NCBI GenBank assembly: GCA_903896015.1
Contig: CAITWF010000009.1
Span: forward strand, 62,001-126,000
From: an uncultured Opitutia bacterium
Lineage (GTDB): Bacteria > Verrucomicrobiota > Verrucomicrobiia > Opitutales > Opitutaceae
Length of the DNA: 64,000 nucleotides
Reading direction: 5' to 3'
The position numbers and the translations under genes were made by a program. Positions 27,048 through 36,937 of this stretch are shown in pieces (position 1 is the first letter of the stretch; each line of letters opens with the position of its first letter). A model generated the notes under the pieces. The model saw only the letters and a list, made by a program, of their open reading frames with translations, was not told the origin of the DNA and made no database searches.

Positions 27048-28742
27048 ATGTCGCAGTCCTTCGCACGCGTCGTCTGGGTCGTGACCGCGGTGTTTTTCGC
27101 GGCGTTCTTCGCGTGGCCCGTGTGGCAGATTCTCAAAGGCGGTTTTGTCGACGCCGACGGCCGGTTTACCCTCGCCTATCTTGGCGCACTCCTGCGCGAC
27201 CCGCTCTACGTCGGCGCGCTCGGCAACTCGCTGCTCCTCGCGTGCGCCGCAACGCTGCTCGCCGTGCTCATCGCGCTCCCGCTCGCCGTCGCGGGCGATC
27301 GCTACCTTTTTCCGGGCAAGACACTTTTCAGTTCGCTCGTGCTGCTGCCCATGATTCTGCCGCCGTTTGTCGGCGCGATCGGCATCAAGCAAATCTTCGG
27401 GCAATACGGCGCGTTCAACGCCCTGCTCCACCACGCCGGACTGCTCGCCCCCGCCGCGACCATTGACTGGTTTGCCGCGAACCAATTCTGGGGCATCGCA
27501 ATCGTGGAGGCGCTGTCGCTCTACCCGATCATTTACCTCAACGCTCTTGCTGCGCTCGCCAACATCGATCCGGCGATGGAAGAAGCCGCGCAAAATCTCG
27601 GCTGCACCGGGCTCCGTCGGTTTTCTCGCATTACCCTGCCGCTCATCCGACCGGGACTCTTCGCCGGTGGCACGATCGTGTTCATTTGGGCGTTCACCGA
27701 ACTCGGCACGCCGCTCATTTTCGACTATGATCGCGTGACGAGCGTGCAGATTTACTACGGCCTGCGCGACATCGGCGGCAACCCGTTCCCCTATGCGCTC
27801 GTCGCCATCATGCTCGCCGCTTCGGTCGCCCTCTACGCGCTGGGCAAAGGCCTGTTCGGTCGCGCCGGCTATGCCATGATGGCGAAAGCGACTAGCACCG
27901 GCGGAGCGCGCTTGCTGCCGCGGGCGCGCGCCTGGCTTTGCACCGCGCTGTTTGCGGGCGTGACGTTCGTCGCGGTTCTGCCGCACCTCGGCGTCGTGCT
28001 CGTGGCGTTCTCGCGCGACTGGTATGCGACCGTGCTGCCGCAGTCCTATTCGCTCGAGAACTTCCGCCTCGCCCTCGGCCACGATCTCACCGTGCCCGCG
28101 ATCGCCAACAGCCTCAAGTTCGCGAGCCTCGCAACCCTCGTCGATCTCGTGCTCGGCGTCGCCCTCGCCTATGTGATCGTGCGCACGAAGATCGCCGGTC
28201 GCGGCGTGCTCGACTTTCTCGCGATGCTTCCGCTCGCGGTGCCGGGACTGGTCCTCGCGTTCGGCTATCTCGCGATGGCGCAGGAAGGGAAAGCCTTCGC
28301 GTTTCTCAACCCAGTCAAAAACCCCACCCTCCTCCTCGTGATCGCCTATTCGGTGCGCCGACTGCCTTACGTCGTGCGCTCGGCTGCCGCAGGCTTCGAG
28401 CAGACGAGCGTGACGCTTGAGGAGGCCGCGCAAAATCTCGGCGCGCCGCCGCTGCGCGCCGTGGTGCGCATCACCCTCCCACTGATCGCCGCCAACCTCA
28501 TCGCTGGCGGCCTGCTCGCCTTTGCCTTCGCGATGCTCGAGGTCAGCGACTCGCTCGTCCTCGCGCAAAAACAGCTCTACTACCCGATCACCAAGGCGAT
28601 CATGGAACTCTTCCAACTCCTCGGCGACGGCAAGTTCCTTGCCAGTGCCCTCGGCGTGTGGGCGATGGTTTTCCTCGGTGTGACGATCGCGGGACTGAGT
28701 CTGCTCCTCGGGAAAAAACTCGGCGCGGTGTTTCGCGTCTGA
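27048..28742 (+). CDS. Iron(III)-type ABC transporter permease, fused two-domain
   Basis: A 564-residue protein with about 12 transmembrane segments and two copies of the binding-protein-dependent transport inner-membrane domain. Each half carries the EAA loop that docks the ATPase: EEAAQNLGCTGLRRFSRITLP in the first half and a second copy EEAAQNLGAPPLRAVVRITL. This architecture is that of FbpB/SfuB-type Fe3+ permeases. No solute-binding or ATPase gene adjoins it. The matching subunits are probably the products of 44808-46400 and 46408-47478. Confidence 0.9.
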   Translation: MSQSFARVVWVVTAVFFAAFFAWPVWQILKGGFVDADGRFTLAYLGALLRDPLYVGALGNSLLLACAATLLAVLIALPLAVAGDRYLFPGKTLFSSLVLLPMILPPFVGAIGIKQIFGQYGAFNALLHHAGLLAPAATIDWFAANQFWGIAIVEALSLYPIIYLNALAALANIDPAMEEAAQNLGCTGLRRFSRITLPLIRPGLFAGGTIVFIWAFTELGTPLIFDYDRVTSVQIYYGLRDIGGNPFPYALVAIMLAASVALYALGKGLFGRAGYAMMAKATSTGGARLLPRARAWLCTALFAGVTFVAVLPHLGVVLVAFSRDWYATVLPQSYSLENFRLALGHDLTVPAIANSLKFASLATLVDLVLGVALAYVIVRTKIAGRGVLDFLAMLPLAVPGLVLAFGYLAMAQEGKAFAFLNPVKNPTLLLVIAYSVRRLPYVVRSAAAGFEQTSVTLEEAAQNLGAPPLRAVVRITLPLIAANLIAGGLLAFAFAMLEVSDSLVLAQKQLYYPITKAIMELFQLLGDGKFLASALGVWAMVFLGVTIAGLSLLLGKKLGAVFRV

Positions 28743-28858
28743 AGTCACTGCGGCCGACGCAGCGCACGAACGCTTCGCCGCCGGCGCATGATATCCCGGC
28801 CTGAGACCGCCTTGCGCCGCGCTCAATTCCATCCACGCTTTAATTCGAGCGTTTCTTC

Positions 28859-29587
28859 ATGACCACTCTTCGCCTGCTGCTCTGCTGTGCCGGGATCGCA
28901 CTGCTCCCGGCCGTCCTCGCTGACGAACCCGCCAACGACACCTCCGTCGCAAAATTGCGGCTCGATATATTCGTGCTGCCGGAATTTCCCGACTACGTGC
29001 GCGCGAGCGGCAATCACAAGGGCGTCGTCACGGTCGCGATCGGCCGCGACGCCGAAGGTCGCGTCACTGATGTCCTCGTGCTCGACTCCACGCACCCGCG
29101 CCTCACGCAAACAACGACCAACGCCGTCCGGCAATGGAAATTCAAAATCCCCGCCAACCCCGCGCCGGTCGGCCACGAAGTCGTGCCGATCGTGCGATTT
29201 TTGTTCACGTCAAAAGGGATCGCCATCGTCTCCGCGCTGACTGGCAGCCTTGCCTCGAAGGATCGCGACGTGAATGAAAACGCTCCCGTCATCCTTCCCT
29301 CATTCGCCGATCTCGATTCACCGCCCGTGCCGATCAACCATCCGATGCCGCGCTTCACCGGCCGGCTCGCCGAAGCCGCCCAAGGCGGCACGGTAACCGT
29401 GAAATTCTTCCTCGATGAAACCGGCAAAGTCCGCGTGCCGATCATTCTTGAATGTTCGGCGCCCGAACTCGGTCTCGCCACACTCGCAGCCGTCGAGCAG
29501 TGGACGTTTACCCCGCCGCGCGCGGCGGGCCACGAAACGATCGCGCTGGAGACCCAGACGTTTGCGTTTGGGTCGCCGAAACTCTGA
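28859..29587 (+). CDS. Periplasmic protein with two TonB C-terminal-like domains
   Basis: 242 residues. A signal peptide (LLLCCAGIALLPAVLADE) is followed by two TonB_C-type repeats. Repeat one has GVVTVAIGRDAEGRVTDVLV and AVRQWKFKIP; repeat two has GTVTVKFFLDETGKVRVPII and AVEQWTFTPP. There is no N-terminal TonB anchor with Pro-rich spacer, so it is not a classical TonB and may not contact ExbB/ExbD. Proteins of this type are frequent in Opitutaceae; their role is unclear. Confidence 0.82.
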   Translation: MTTLRLLLCCAGIALLPAVLADEPANDTSVAKLRLDIFVLPEFPDYVRASGNHKGVVTVAIGRDAEGRVTDVLVLDSTHPRLTQTTTNAVRQWKFKIPANPAPVGHEVVPIVRFLFTSKGIAIVSALTGSLASKDRDVNENAPVILPSFADLDSPPVPINHPMPRFTGRLAEAAQGGTVTVKFFLDETGKVRVPIILECSAPELGLATLAAVEQWTFTPPRAAGHETIALETQTFAFGSPKL

Positions 29588-29638
29588 GCCCGAAACTTTG
29601 TTTTGCCACGCCCCGTGCGTTCTGCGCGCATCGCTGCA

Positions 29639-30481
29639 ATGGCGTTGCTCCTGCTCGTCTCCTTCATCTGGGCGTTCTCCTACGGCCTGATTAAAAACCG
29701 GCTCGCCGGGATCGACTCGACCGCGGTGGCCACGCTCCGGCTCGCGCTGGCCTTACTCGTATTTCTTCCATTCTTCCGGCCGCGTCGTCTAAAGCTACGT
29801 CTGGCGCTGCAGCTCGCCGCCCTCGGGGCCGCGCAATTCGGCGTGATGTATCTGCTCTACCAGCGATCGTTTCTCTATCTGCCCTCCTACGCGGTCGTGC
29901 TCTTCACGCTCACGATGCCACTCTACATCACCCTCGCCGACGCGTTCGTCGCGCGCCGCCTCCACGTCCGCTACGCCCTCGCCGCGCTGCTCGCTCTGGC
30001 CGGCGCTGCAATCGTCGTGCTCAACGGCACGCTGCACGGCGATCTACTCATTGGCTTTCTGCTCATGCAGGTGTCGAACCTCTGTTTCGCCGCCGGTCAA
30101 ATCGCCTGGCGCCGTCTGCGCCCACACTTTCCGAGCGGTACAACCGACGCATCGCTCTTTGCCCTGCCCTACGCCGGTGCGCTCGCGATCTGCGCCGCCG
30201 TCTCGCTCGTCATCACTCCCTGGAGCGCCGTGCACGTCAGCTCCGATCAAACGATCGCGCTGATCTATCTCGGCGCGATCTCGTCCGGCGCGTGCTTCTT
30301 CTGGTGGAATCTCGGCGCGACGCGGGTCAACGCCGGCACGCTCGCCGTCTTCAACAACGCCAAGGTGCCACTCGGGGTGGCGTGCTCGCTGGTGTTTTTC
30401 CACGAGTCGGCGAATCTGCCGCGCCTCCTCGCCAGCGGAGCGCTCATGGTGGCCGGTGTGTGGATCGCCGAGAAAAAATAA
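29639..30481 (+). CDS. EamA/DMT-family transporter
   Basis: A 280-residue inner-membrane protein with ten hydrophobic segments in two EamA repeats (repeat one begins LLLVSFIWAFSYGLIKNRL, repeat two near LIGFLLMQVSNLCFAAGQIAW). It probably exports a metabolite such as an amino acid; the substrate is not deducible. The ATG at 29639 is preferred because it starts directly at TM1; an in-frame TTG at 29603 would add 12 residues. It converges with the metallo-beta-lactamase-fold gene, with five bases between the stops. Confidence 0.88.
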   Translation: MALLLLVSFIWAFSYGLIKNRLAGIDSTAVATLRLALALLVFLPFFRPRRLKLRLALQLAALGAAQFGVMYLLYQRSFLYLPSYAVVLFTLTMPLYITLADAFVARRLHVRYALAALLALAGAAIVVLNGTLHGDLLIGFLLMQVSNLCFAAGQIAWRRLRPHFPSGTTDASLFALPYAGALAICAAVSLVITPWSAVHVSSDQTIALIYLGAISSGACFFWWNLGATRVNAGTLAVFNNAKVPLGVACSLVFFHESANLPRLLASGALMVAGVWIAEKK

Positions 30482-30486
30482 CCGAC

Positions 30487-31557
30487 CTACTTCGGTGTCG
30501 TCGCGTAAGTGCGAGCGTGCCCGTTTGCCGGGATCGAAATCGTGTAGCTCTTCCCATCCGCCGCGACCGACAGCTCGATGACATTCGCCGGGCACTTAGC
30601 GGCGTCGGCGCCGGTGAGATTGTCACGATTCGCGATATACTCGTCCGTGACGTTCTGCTCGGCCGGCGCGTTAAAACTCTTGTGGATCTGATAGCTCGCC
30701 TGCACTGATCGCACCGACTTGATCGCGGAAAACGCCGTCGGCGTGCCGCCCTTTTTCGGGCCGTTGTTCATGAGCGTGACGGTCGGCGCGAGGCTCTGGA
30801 TGAGCAGCGGATTATTGCTCACGTCGAGGCCGTGGTGGTCCGTTTGGTAAACGTCGACTGCACCGACAAGATTGAACGGTGAAACGAGCCGCGCCTCGAA
30901 ATTCCATGTGAGATCGCCGCCGTCGAAAAGCCTGAAGCCGCCAAACGCCAGCACGAAGACCGCGCTGTTGTCGTTGTCGCTTGGTGCGATTTCCTTTGCC
31001 GCGCCGGCGAGCAGATTTTTCGTCTTTGCCTGCTCGGCCGTGGGCGTCACAAATTTCTGATCGGCCGCGAGGCAACGCAATGACAGCGCGGGCGTGCCCG
31101 GCGCATTCTTCATCGGAATCACTACGCCCGCGGCTAGTGCCACTCGGTTTGCCGCAATCTCGCGGAACGGTTTGATCTGCGTTGGAAAGGTCGTCGGCGT
31201 CTTCCCATCCGGATCGCCGGCCGGGATCGCTCGCTGGTAAATCGTCCCGATCGGGATCTGCTCGGCGACCTCCGCGATGCCGCCGAAGTGATCGACATGA
31301 TAGTGCGTCAGCAGAAAATAATCGATCCGCGCAAGGCCCGCTTCCTTCACCGCGCGCACGATCCGCGCGGGGTCGCGGCCCCCGGGATTGCCGGAATCGA
31401 TCAGCACGGACTCGCCGGCCGGTGTGACGATGAGCGTCGAGCCACCGCCTTCCGAATCGATCCAGACGACGTCGAGCGTCCTCGTTTTCTGATCGGCACG
31501 GGCGAGATACGCGGACGCGAGCCATAAACCTAATCCGAGGCGCAGGTAGTTTTTCAT
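30487..31557 (-). CDS. Secreted metallo-beta-lactamase-fold hydrolase (ComEC-like domain)
   Basis: 356 residues with a signal peptide (LGLGLWLASAYLARA). The metal-binding motif is THYHVDHFGG (His85, His87, Asp89, His90), with later ligands in NSAVFVLAFGGFRLFDGGDL and YQTDHHGLD. The order and spacing resemble the hydrolase domain of ComEC rather than true beta-lactamases. Because it is exported it is probably periplasmic. The substrate is unknown; a phosphodiester or lactone are possible for this fold. Confidence 0.88.
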   Translation of the reverse strand: MKNYLRLGLGLWLASAYLARADQKTRTLDVVWIDSEGGGSTLIVTPAGESVLIDSGNPGGRDPARIVRAVKEAGLARIDYFLLTHYHVDHFGGIAEVAEQIPIGTIYQRAIPAGDPDGKTPTTFPTQIKPFREIAANRVALAAGVVIPMKNAPGTPALSLRCLAADQKFVTPTAEQAKTKNLLAGAAKEIAPSDNDNSAVFVLAFGGFRLFDGGDLTWNFEARLVSPFNLVGAVDVYQTDHHGLDVSNNPLLIQSLAPTVTLMNNGPKKGGTPTAFSAIKSVRSVQASYQIHKSFNAPAEQNVTDEYIANRDNLTGADAAKCPANVIELSVAADGKSYTISIPANGHARTYATTPK

Positions 31558-31600
31558 GGGGTAAGGGGTATGCCGGAGCCCGCGGCCGGCCCGCGGCGCG

Positions 31601-32992
31601 TCAGGCCTTCGCGTAGAACGCGTTGATCTTGTCGGCCACGTCACGGAAACCGATATCTTCGCTGTAGATGATCTTGAACTCGACGATCGCGAGATCGGCC
31701 TTGCCCATGTGTTCGAGGCACGAGCCAAGTTCGTAAATCACGTCCTTCTTCGTGTCATCCATCGTCGCGAGTTCGGACTTCGCGGTGTTGAGCTGCGCGA
31801 CGGCGAGGTCGAAAAGTTTCTTCGCTTTGAAGCAGCGCGCGAGGCCGATGAGCGAGGCCACGCGGACCTTCGGGCCCTTTTGGGCCTGTTGAAATTGCGC
31901 GATTGCGGCGTCCGTCTGATTGCTTTCGAGCAGGAGACTCGCGAGCGCGTAACGCGCCTCATGATCGTTCGGGTAACGCTCCGTGTAGTGCCGCGCATCG
32001 CGCAATTTAAAGTCGGTGAGTTCCGCGCGCGCGGCCGCAAGTTTGCCCTGGGCCGTCGCATCTGCAGGCGCGGCGGCGAGCGCAGTTTCGGCTACCTCGA
32101 CGCGCTTCGCAATCACGGCGGCTGTGAGTTCGGACTCCTGTTTTTCCAGCGCCGCATCGGCGCCACCCGCGGGCAGATGCCGCGCCTTCTTTATCCACGC
32201 GAGCGCCTGCTCCAGATCGCCGACCTGGCGGTAGAGTTTCGCGAGCTCGCGGTAGTGATTCAGATTCGCCGGCTCCTTCACCACGCGGGCGTGCGCCTCG
32301 TCCAGCAGGCGCTGCGTCATCGCGTCGGTCGTGACCACCTTCGCCGCCTGCTCCAATGAGACAGACTGAGCTTCGTCGCGGAGCTTGTCGCGATAACTGG
32401 TCTGCGCGTCCCACTTGCTCGTGTTGACGGTCTGCGCGACGGACGCCTTGCGCATCAGCGCCTGCGCCTCTGCATCGACCGGTCGCGCGGCCAGCATCTC
32501 GTCGGCGATCTTCAGCGCCTCGGTGGCCTTGCCGGCCGCCAGCCACGCTTCGCCCAGAGCGAGCAGATTGGCGCGGTTGCCCGGCTCGATTTCACGGATC
32601 GCGTCGAGCGCAAACGCTACGGTCTCCAGCAATCCCAGCCCCTGCGCCGCCTCGGCGAGCAGCTTGAGAGCAGCGACATTGGCGGGGTCTTTCGCGAGCA
32701 GCGCTTCCGCCGACTCAAGCAGTTTCGCCGGATCCTTTTTCCCGCCGAACATGAACGGCGCCGCCGAAAGTCCGCCTGACATGCGCGCCATAAAACCGCC
32801 CTTGCCCTTCGCCTGACGCAGTTGCGCGACGCGCTGAAGTTTGCGCACCGGCAGGCAGCCGGGCTGCACCTTGAGCACCTGCGCTGTGACTTCGAGCGCG
32901 TAGTCGAGATTGCCGCGTTCGAGGGCAATACGCGCGTTCTCAATCAGTTTTTGGTGCCGGGGATCGAGGGAGGCGACGGGAACTTCGGGCAT
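31601..32992 (-). CDS. TPR-repeat protein
   Basis: A 463-residue cytosolic protein without signal peptide. Repeated TPR-like helices are visible from RIALERGNLDYALEVTAQVL onwards, including FALDAIREIEPGNRANLLALG and LYRQVGDLEQALAWIKKA, with a central Lys-rich low-similarity part (residues 190-220). It ends in a helical segment with ELGSCLEHMGKADLAIVEFK. A protein-binding scaffold role is the only reasonable inference. The ATG at 32992 is chosen over a start 39 bases upstream. It follows glmM on the same strand with a 112-base gap. Confidence 0.85.
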   Translation of the reverse strand: MPEVPVASLDPRHQKLIENARIALERGNLDYALEVTAQVLKVQPGCLPVRKLQRVAQLRQAKGKGGFMARMSGGLSAAPFMFGGKKDPAKLLESAEALLAKDPANVAALKLLAEAAQGLGLLETVAFALDAIREIEPGNRANLLALGEAWLAAGKATEALKIADEMLAARPVDAEAQALMRKASVAQTVNTSKWDAQTSYRDKLRDEAQSVSLEQAAKVVTTDAMTQRLLDEAHARVVKEPANLNHYRELAKLYRQVGDLEQALAWIKKARHLPAGGADAALEKQESELTAAVIAKRVEVAETALAAAPADATAQGKLAAARAELTDFKLRDARHYTERYPNDHEARYALASLLLESNQTDAAIAQFQQAQKGPKVRVASLIGLARCFKAKKLFDLAVAQLNTAKSELATMDDTKKDVIYELGSCLEHMGKADLAIVEFKIIYSEDIGFRDVADKINAFYAKA

Positions 32993-33104
32993 ACGGTGGT
33001 GCAGCGAAGTCGGCGGGCCCACGGCGGTCAACGCCAGACTCGGTCGCGCCGGCGACGCGCCCCGAAATGAAAAGTTTCAGCGCAGCGCAATCCGACCTGC
33101 CCGC

Positions 33105-34463
33105 TCACGCCAGCACGTCGAGCTCCGCCCGCGCCGCCCCGCTCAGCCGCGCGATTCCCTCGCCGACGATCGCGGCGCTCGGCCCCTCCACGAGCAGCCG
33201 CAGTTTCGCCTCCGTGCCCGAGTAGCGCACGAGCACGCGGCCGCGCTCGCCAAGCTCGGCTTCGAGGGTGCGGATCATCGCGGTAAGTTTTGGGAGCGAG
33301 TCGACGGGAATTTTTTCGCGGACGTTCAGCGCGGCCGTTTGCTGCGGGAATCGCCGCAGCACGCGGCGCAACTCCGAGAGCGGCCGGCCCGTCGCCCGCA
33401 TCACCTCGATCACTTTGAGGGCGGCCACGAGCCCGTCGCCCGTCGGCGAAACGTCCGAGCAAATCACGTGGCCGCTCGATTCGCCGCCGAGCGTCGCACC
33501 TTCCACGCGCATCCGCTCAATCACATAGCGGTCGCCGACGGATGTGCGCAGGGTGCGCCCGCCCGCCGCGGCGACCGCGGCATCGACGCCGAGGTTGCTC
33601 TGCACCGTGACGACGAGGGTATTTTTTCCGAGCGCTCCGCGCGCGAGCGCGTGCGTCGCCAGAATCGTGAGTATCTCGTCGCCATCGAGCACGCCGCCGA
33701 GTTCATCGCACAACACGCAGCGATCGCCGTCGCCGTCGTGCGCGATGCCCAGCCGCATGCCACGCTCGCGCACGAGTGCTGCGAGGCCAGCGGGATGCTC
33801 GCTGCCGACGCCCGCGTTGATGTTGTTTCCGTCCGGCGCATCTCCAATCCCGATCACCTCCGCACCGAGCTCGCGCAATACGGCTGGGCTCGTGGCGCAG
33901 GTCGCGCCGTTCGCGGTATCCAGCGCCACGCGCCATCCCGCGAGCGAATGGAACGGCAACACCGCCCGCGCCACCGCTCGATATTCCTCGATCGCTCCGG
34001 CGCGGATGGGCAGGGCGGACGATTGGCTCGGCACCACCGCCTCCTTGAGAAAATTTTCGATCGCGGCCTCGTCATCATCGGTCAGCTTACTGCCATCAGG
34101 GCCGAAGAACTTGATACCGTTGTCCGCGGCCGGATTGTGCGAGGCCGTTATCATCACGCCGAGCGCCGCGCCATCGACCTTCACTGCGCGCGCGACGGCC
34201 GGCGTCGGCAACACCCCGAGCGAAACCGGCTCGGCGCCCGCCGCCCGCAGGCCACCCGCGATCGCCGGTTCCAACGCCGCCCCCGAGCCGCGCGTGTCGC
34301 GCCCGATCAAGACGCGGCCAATGCCACCCGCCGCGCCGCGCGCGGTTCCGTTGCGCAGCCACTGCACAGCGGCGAATCCGAGCTTGGCCGCGAAATGCTC
34401 ATTCACCACGGGGCCGCCGTAAGGTCCGCGCACGCCATCGGTGCCGAAAAATTTGCGGGTCAT
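33105..34463 (-). CDS. glmM: Phosphoglucosamine mutase
   Basis: A 452-residue cytosolic enzyme converting glucosamine-6-phosphate to glucosamine-1-phosphate for peptidoglycan and LPS precursors. The N-terminus [10 protein letters not shown] is diagnostic for GlmM. The phosphoserine loop is [12 protein letters not shown] (Ser108), the Mg-binding loop is HDGDGDRCV, the sugar-binding loop is GESSGH, and the phosphate-binding loop is [12 protein letters not shown]. Its ATG overlaps the trpD stop (ATGA), so it is translationally coupled to trpD. Confidence 0.96.
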   Translation of the reverse strand: MTRKFFGTDGVRGPYGGPVVNEHFAAKLGFAAVQWLRNGTARGAAGGIGRVLIGRDTRGSGAALEPAIAGGLRAAGAEPVSLGVLPTPAVARAVKVDGAALGVMITASHNPAADNGIKFFGPDGSKLTDDDEAAIENFLKEAVVPSQSSALPIRAGAIEEYRAVARAVLPFHSLAGWRVALDTANGATCATSPAVLRELGAEVIGIGDAPDGNNINAGVGSEHPAGLAALVRERGMRLGIAHDGDGDRCVLCDELGGVLDGDEILTILATHALARGALGKNTLVVTVQSNLGVDAAVAAAGGRTLRTSVGDRYVIERMRVEGATLGGESSGHVICSDVSPTGDGLVAALKVIEVMRATGRPLSELRRVLRRFPQQTAALNVREKIPVDSLPKLTAMIRTLEAELGERGRVLVRYSGTEAKLRLLVEGPSAAIVGEGIARLSGAARAELDVLA

Positions 34464-35506
34464 GCGCGGTAAAATTCCCGCGTCGCCGCGATCTTCTTTT
34501 TTACCGCTCCGCCAAGCAGGAGCTCGCGCGCGATCGGCAAGCCGTCCTTCACGGTCGAAGTTCTGCCCACAATCCAGAGCGCGACCGCAGTGTTCAGCAC
34601 AATTGTGTCAACGAGTCCGGCCGGCCCGCGTCCCGCCAACACCGCGTCGACCATCGCAAGATTCGTCGCCAAATCACCGCCGACGAGATCGTCGAAGGGC
34701 GCAACGCCCAGACCGAAATCGGCCGCACGCCACTCGGCATCGAGATCGCGCAGGCGGCCGAAGCCGCGCACCCGGTTCACCGTCGCGGTCGTCAATTCGT
34801 CGATGCCGCGATCGGCGCTGATGATTCCGTGCGCCGCGAGCCCGGCCGGCACGCCCAACGTGTCCATCGCCGACGCGAGTTTCCCCACCCATGCGTCCGC
34901 AAACACCCCCAACACCACGTGCGCCGGCCGACCCGGATTAATCAGAGGGCCGAGAATGTTGAAGATCGTGCGCTGGCCGCGCGCCGCGAGGGCTTTGCGG
35001 ACGGGGGCGATATGTTTGAAGGCGGGATGATAGGACGGCGCGAAAAAGAAAACGTAGCCGAGCTCGTCAAGCGCGCGGCGAAGTTTCTCCGGTGGCGCAT
35101 CGAGATTCACGCCGAGGCCCGCGAGCAAATCCGCGCTGCCACATTTTGAAGTGATGCCGCGGTTGCCGTGCTTCATCACCGTGACGCCCGCGCTCGCGAG
35201 CGTGAGCACGACGAGCGAGGAAATGTTGAACCCGCCCGCGTGATCACCACCCGTGCCGACAATGTCGATCGCCCGCGCCGCCCACGCCTGCACGCCGGGG
35301 TCGACGGCCCGGGTGCGAAAAGCCACGGCAAACGCCGCAATCTCGGCCGCGGTTTCGCCCTTGGCGGCGAGCGCCGAAAGGAAAGCGCCCTTCGCCTCAT
35401 CGCTGTCAGCTGGGCCAGCAAGAACCTGCGCCACTGCCTCCACCTCAACCGCCGTGAGCGGGTGGCGGGCCGCAAGTCGGGCGGTAAGATCGGCGAGCAG
35501 GTTCAT
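34460..35506 (-). CDS. trpD: Anthranilate phosphoribosyltransferase
   Basis: A 348-residue enzyme of tryptophan biosynthesis that joins anthranilate and PRPP. Key motifs are [17 protein letters not shown] (PRPP/Mg binding), [19 protein letters not shown] (anthranilate/PRPP loop), and [14 protein letters not shown]. No other trp gene is nearby; instead it overlaps glmM by four bases. The start is the ATG giving MNLLADL, 60 bases from the divergent uppP start. Confidence 0.95.
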   Translation of the reverse strand: MNLLADLTARLAARHPLTAVEVEAVAQVLAGPADSDEAKGAFLSALAAKGETAAEIAAFAVAFRTRAVDPGVQAWAARAIDIVGTGGDHAGGFNISSLVVLTLASAGVTVMKHGNRGITSKCGSADLLAGLGVNLDAPPEKLRRALDELGYVFFFAPSYHPAFKHIAPVRKALAARGQRTIFNILGPLINPGRPAHVVLGVFADAWVGKLASAMDTLGVPAGLAAHGIISADRGIDELTTATVNRVRGFGRLRDLDAEWRAADFGLGVAPFDDLVGGDLATNLAMVDAVLAGRGPAGLVDTIVLNTAVALWIVGRTSTVKDGLPIARELLLGGAVKKKIAATREFYRA

Positions 35507-35566
35507 GCGCGGAGTTGAAGGGAGTGAGGCGGACGCTGGATTCGCCGCAAATAAATTTGCTCCGCG

Positions 35567-36604
35567 GTGACGAAGCTGAAACCAAGACGCGTGCGCAATT
35601 TTTTTCTCCCGCTGATTTTTCTCCTGCTGCTCACGCCGCTGGCATCCGGCCAGCCGGGAATACAGCGCCCTGCGACAAACACCCCCGCGCCCGCCGCCGA
35701 GTTGAGCATCGGCGACGCGATCGTGCTCGGGGTGGTCGAAGGCGTGACGGAGTTTCTGCCGGTTTCTTCGACCGGGCATCTCATTATCGCGTCGCGCGCG
35801 CTCGGGCTCGAGTCGGAGAAGCCCCTCGTCGGCCGCGACGGCCAGCCCCTCTGGTATCATAAGCCTTCGGAGAAATACCCCGCTGGTGAGCCTCTCACGC
35901 TCAAGCTCGCCGCCGACACCTTTAACGTCGTCATCCAATTCGGCGCGATTGCCGCAGTCGCGTTGCTCTATTGGCCGCAACTCGTCTCCCTGCTCATGGG
36001 CCTGCTCGGCCGCGATCCCGCGGGGCGGCGGCTGCTCATCAATCTGATCATCGCGTTCATCCCGGCGGCGGTGATTGGTCTCGCGCTGAAAAACTGGATC
36101 GACGCGAAGCTGTTTGGCGTCGGACCCGTCATCGTGGCGCAGTTGGCCGGCGCGGGGCTGATGTTGTTTGCCGAGAGCTGGCGACGCCGGAACTTCAAGG
36201 TGCGCGCCTCCGACGACGGGCTCGAGCACATGCCGCCGCATCACGCAGCCGGCATCGGCACGCTGCAGGTGCTCGCGTTGTGGCCCGGCATGAGCCGCTC
36301 CATGACGACGATCGTCGGCGGCTACTTTTGCGGTCTCGAGCCGAAGCGCGCGGCGGAGTTTTCCTTCCTGCTAGGGTTTCTCACGCTGACAGCCGCGACC
36401 GGTCTGAAAAGCGTGACGCACGGCGCGGCGATGATCCAGGTTTTCGGCTGGTCGCACGTGCTGCTAGGCTGTGGGGTGGCGGCAATCGTGGCCGCCCTGT
36501 GCGTGCGCTGGCTCGTGGGCTGGCTGACGCGGCACGGTCTGGCCGCCTTTGCCTGGTATCGGATCGCGATGGCGATCGTGCTGGCGATCGCATTTTACCT
36601 CTGA
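35567..36604 (+). CDS. uppP: Undecaprenyl-diphosphatase
   Basis: A 345-residue inner-membrane enzyme (BacA type) that dephosphorylates undecaprenyl pyrophosphate to recycle the lipid carrier. The first signature is EGVTEFLPVSSTGHLI. The second is WPGMSRSMTT, where the usual Gly of PGxSRSG is Met, a substitution that may be tolerated. About eight TMs follow an N-terminal hydrophobic extension (FFLPLIFLLLLTPLAS) that resembles a signal peptide and is longer than in E. coli. The start is GTG at 35567. It is divergent from trpD. Confidence 0.93.
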   Translation: MTKLKPRRVRNFFLPLIFLLLLTPLASGQPGIQRPATNTPAPAAELSIGDAIVLGVVEGVTEFLPVSSTGHLIIASRALGLESEKPLVGRDGQPLWYHKPSEKYPAGEPLTLKLAADTFNVVIQFGAIAAVALLYWPQLVSLLMGLLGRDPAGRRLLINLIIAFIPAAVIGLALKNWIDAKLFGVGPVIVAQLAGAGLMLFAESWRRRNFKVRASDDGLEHMPPHHAAGIGTLQVLALWPGMSRSMTTIVGGYFCGLEPKRAAEFSFLLGFLTLTAATGLKSVTHGAAMIQVFGWSHVLLGCGVAAIVAALCVRWLVGWLTRHGLAAFAWYRIAMAIVLAIAFYL

Positions 36605-36627
36605 AACGCGCGCGGCGATTATGACGC

Positions 36628-36655
36628 TTGACGCGCCATTCCGCCGCCCTTTACT
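36628..36655 (+). promoter_or_regulatory. Candidate sigma-70 promoter of the rpmF-plsX-fabH operon
   Basis: TTGACG (36628-36633) is followed after 16 bases by TTTACT (36650-36655). These match the -35 consensus at five of six and the -10 at four of six positions. It lies about 70 bases upstream of the rpmF ATG in the 119-base gap after uppP. Call made by eye. Confidence 0.4.
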
Positions 36656-36723
36656 CCGACCCTTTCACTCATTCCGCGGGCCTCGGGCAACCGTCGACCG
36701 CACTCTCTCAAACACGCACTCCC

Positions 36724-36903
36724 ATGGCCAATCCGAAACGCAAAACGTCCAAACGCCGCAGCGCCAACCGCCGCGCCGGCAACGCTTATATCGCTCCCGA
36801 GTTCGCGAAGGATCCGACCGATGGCAGCGCGTTCCGTCCCCACCGCGTGAACCCCAAGAACGGCATGTATCGCGGCCGCCAGGTCCTCAACGTAGAGGTC
36901 TGA
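36724..36903 (+). CDS. rpmF: 50S ribosomal protein L32
   Basis: A 59-residue basic protein starting ANPKRKTSKRRSANRRAG, which is diagnostic for bL32. No Cys residues are present, so it is the zinc-free form. In many bacteria rpmF is followed by plsX and fabH, exactly as here (34-base gap to plsX). The DUF177/YceD gene often found upstream is absent. Confidence 0.95.
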   Translation: MANPKRKTSKRRSANRRAGNAYIAPEFAKDPTDGSAFRPHRVNPKNGMYRGRQVLNVEV

Positions 36904-36937
36904 GTCCGCGCGCTTTCTGCACTCCGCCATCCCCGCG

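Noticed and set aside
26946-28832. A long minus-strand frame continuing upstream of the outer-membrane protein, opposite the ABC permease
   Set aside because: The permease frame has TMs and two EAA loops; the minus-strand extension is Glu/Arg-rich shadow. The real minus-strand gene starts at 26945.
35507-36244. N-terminal extension of trpD
   Set aside because: It lies opposite uppP and has shadow composition; TrpD begins normally at the ATG at 35506.
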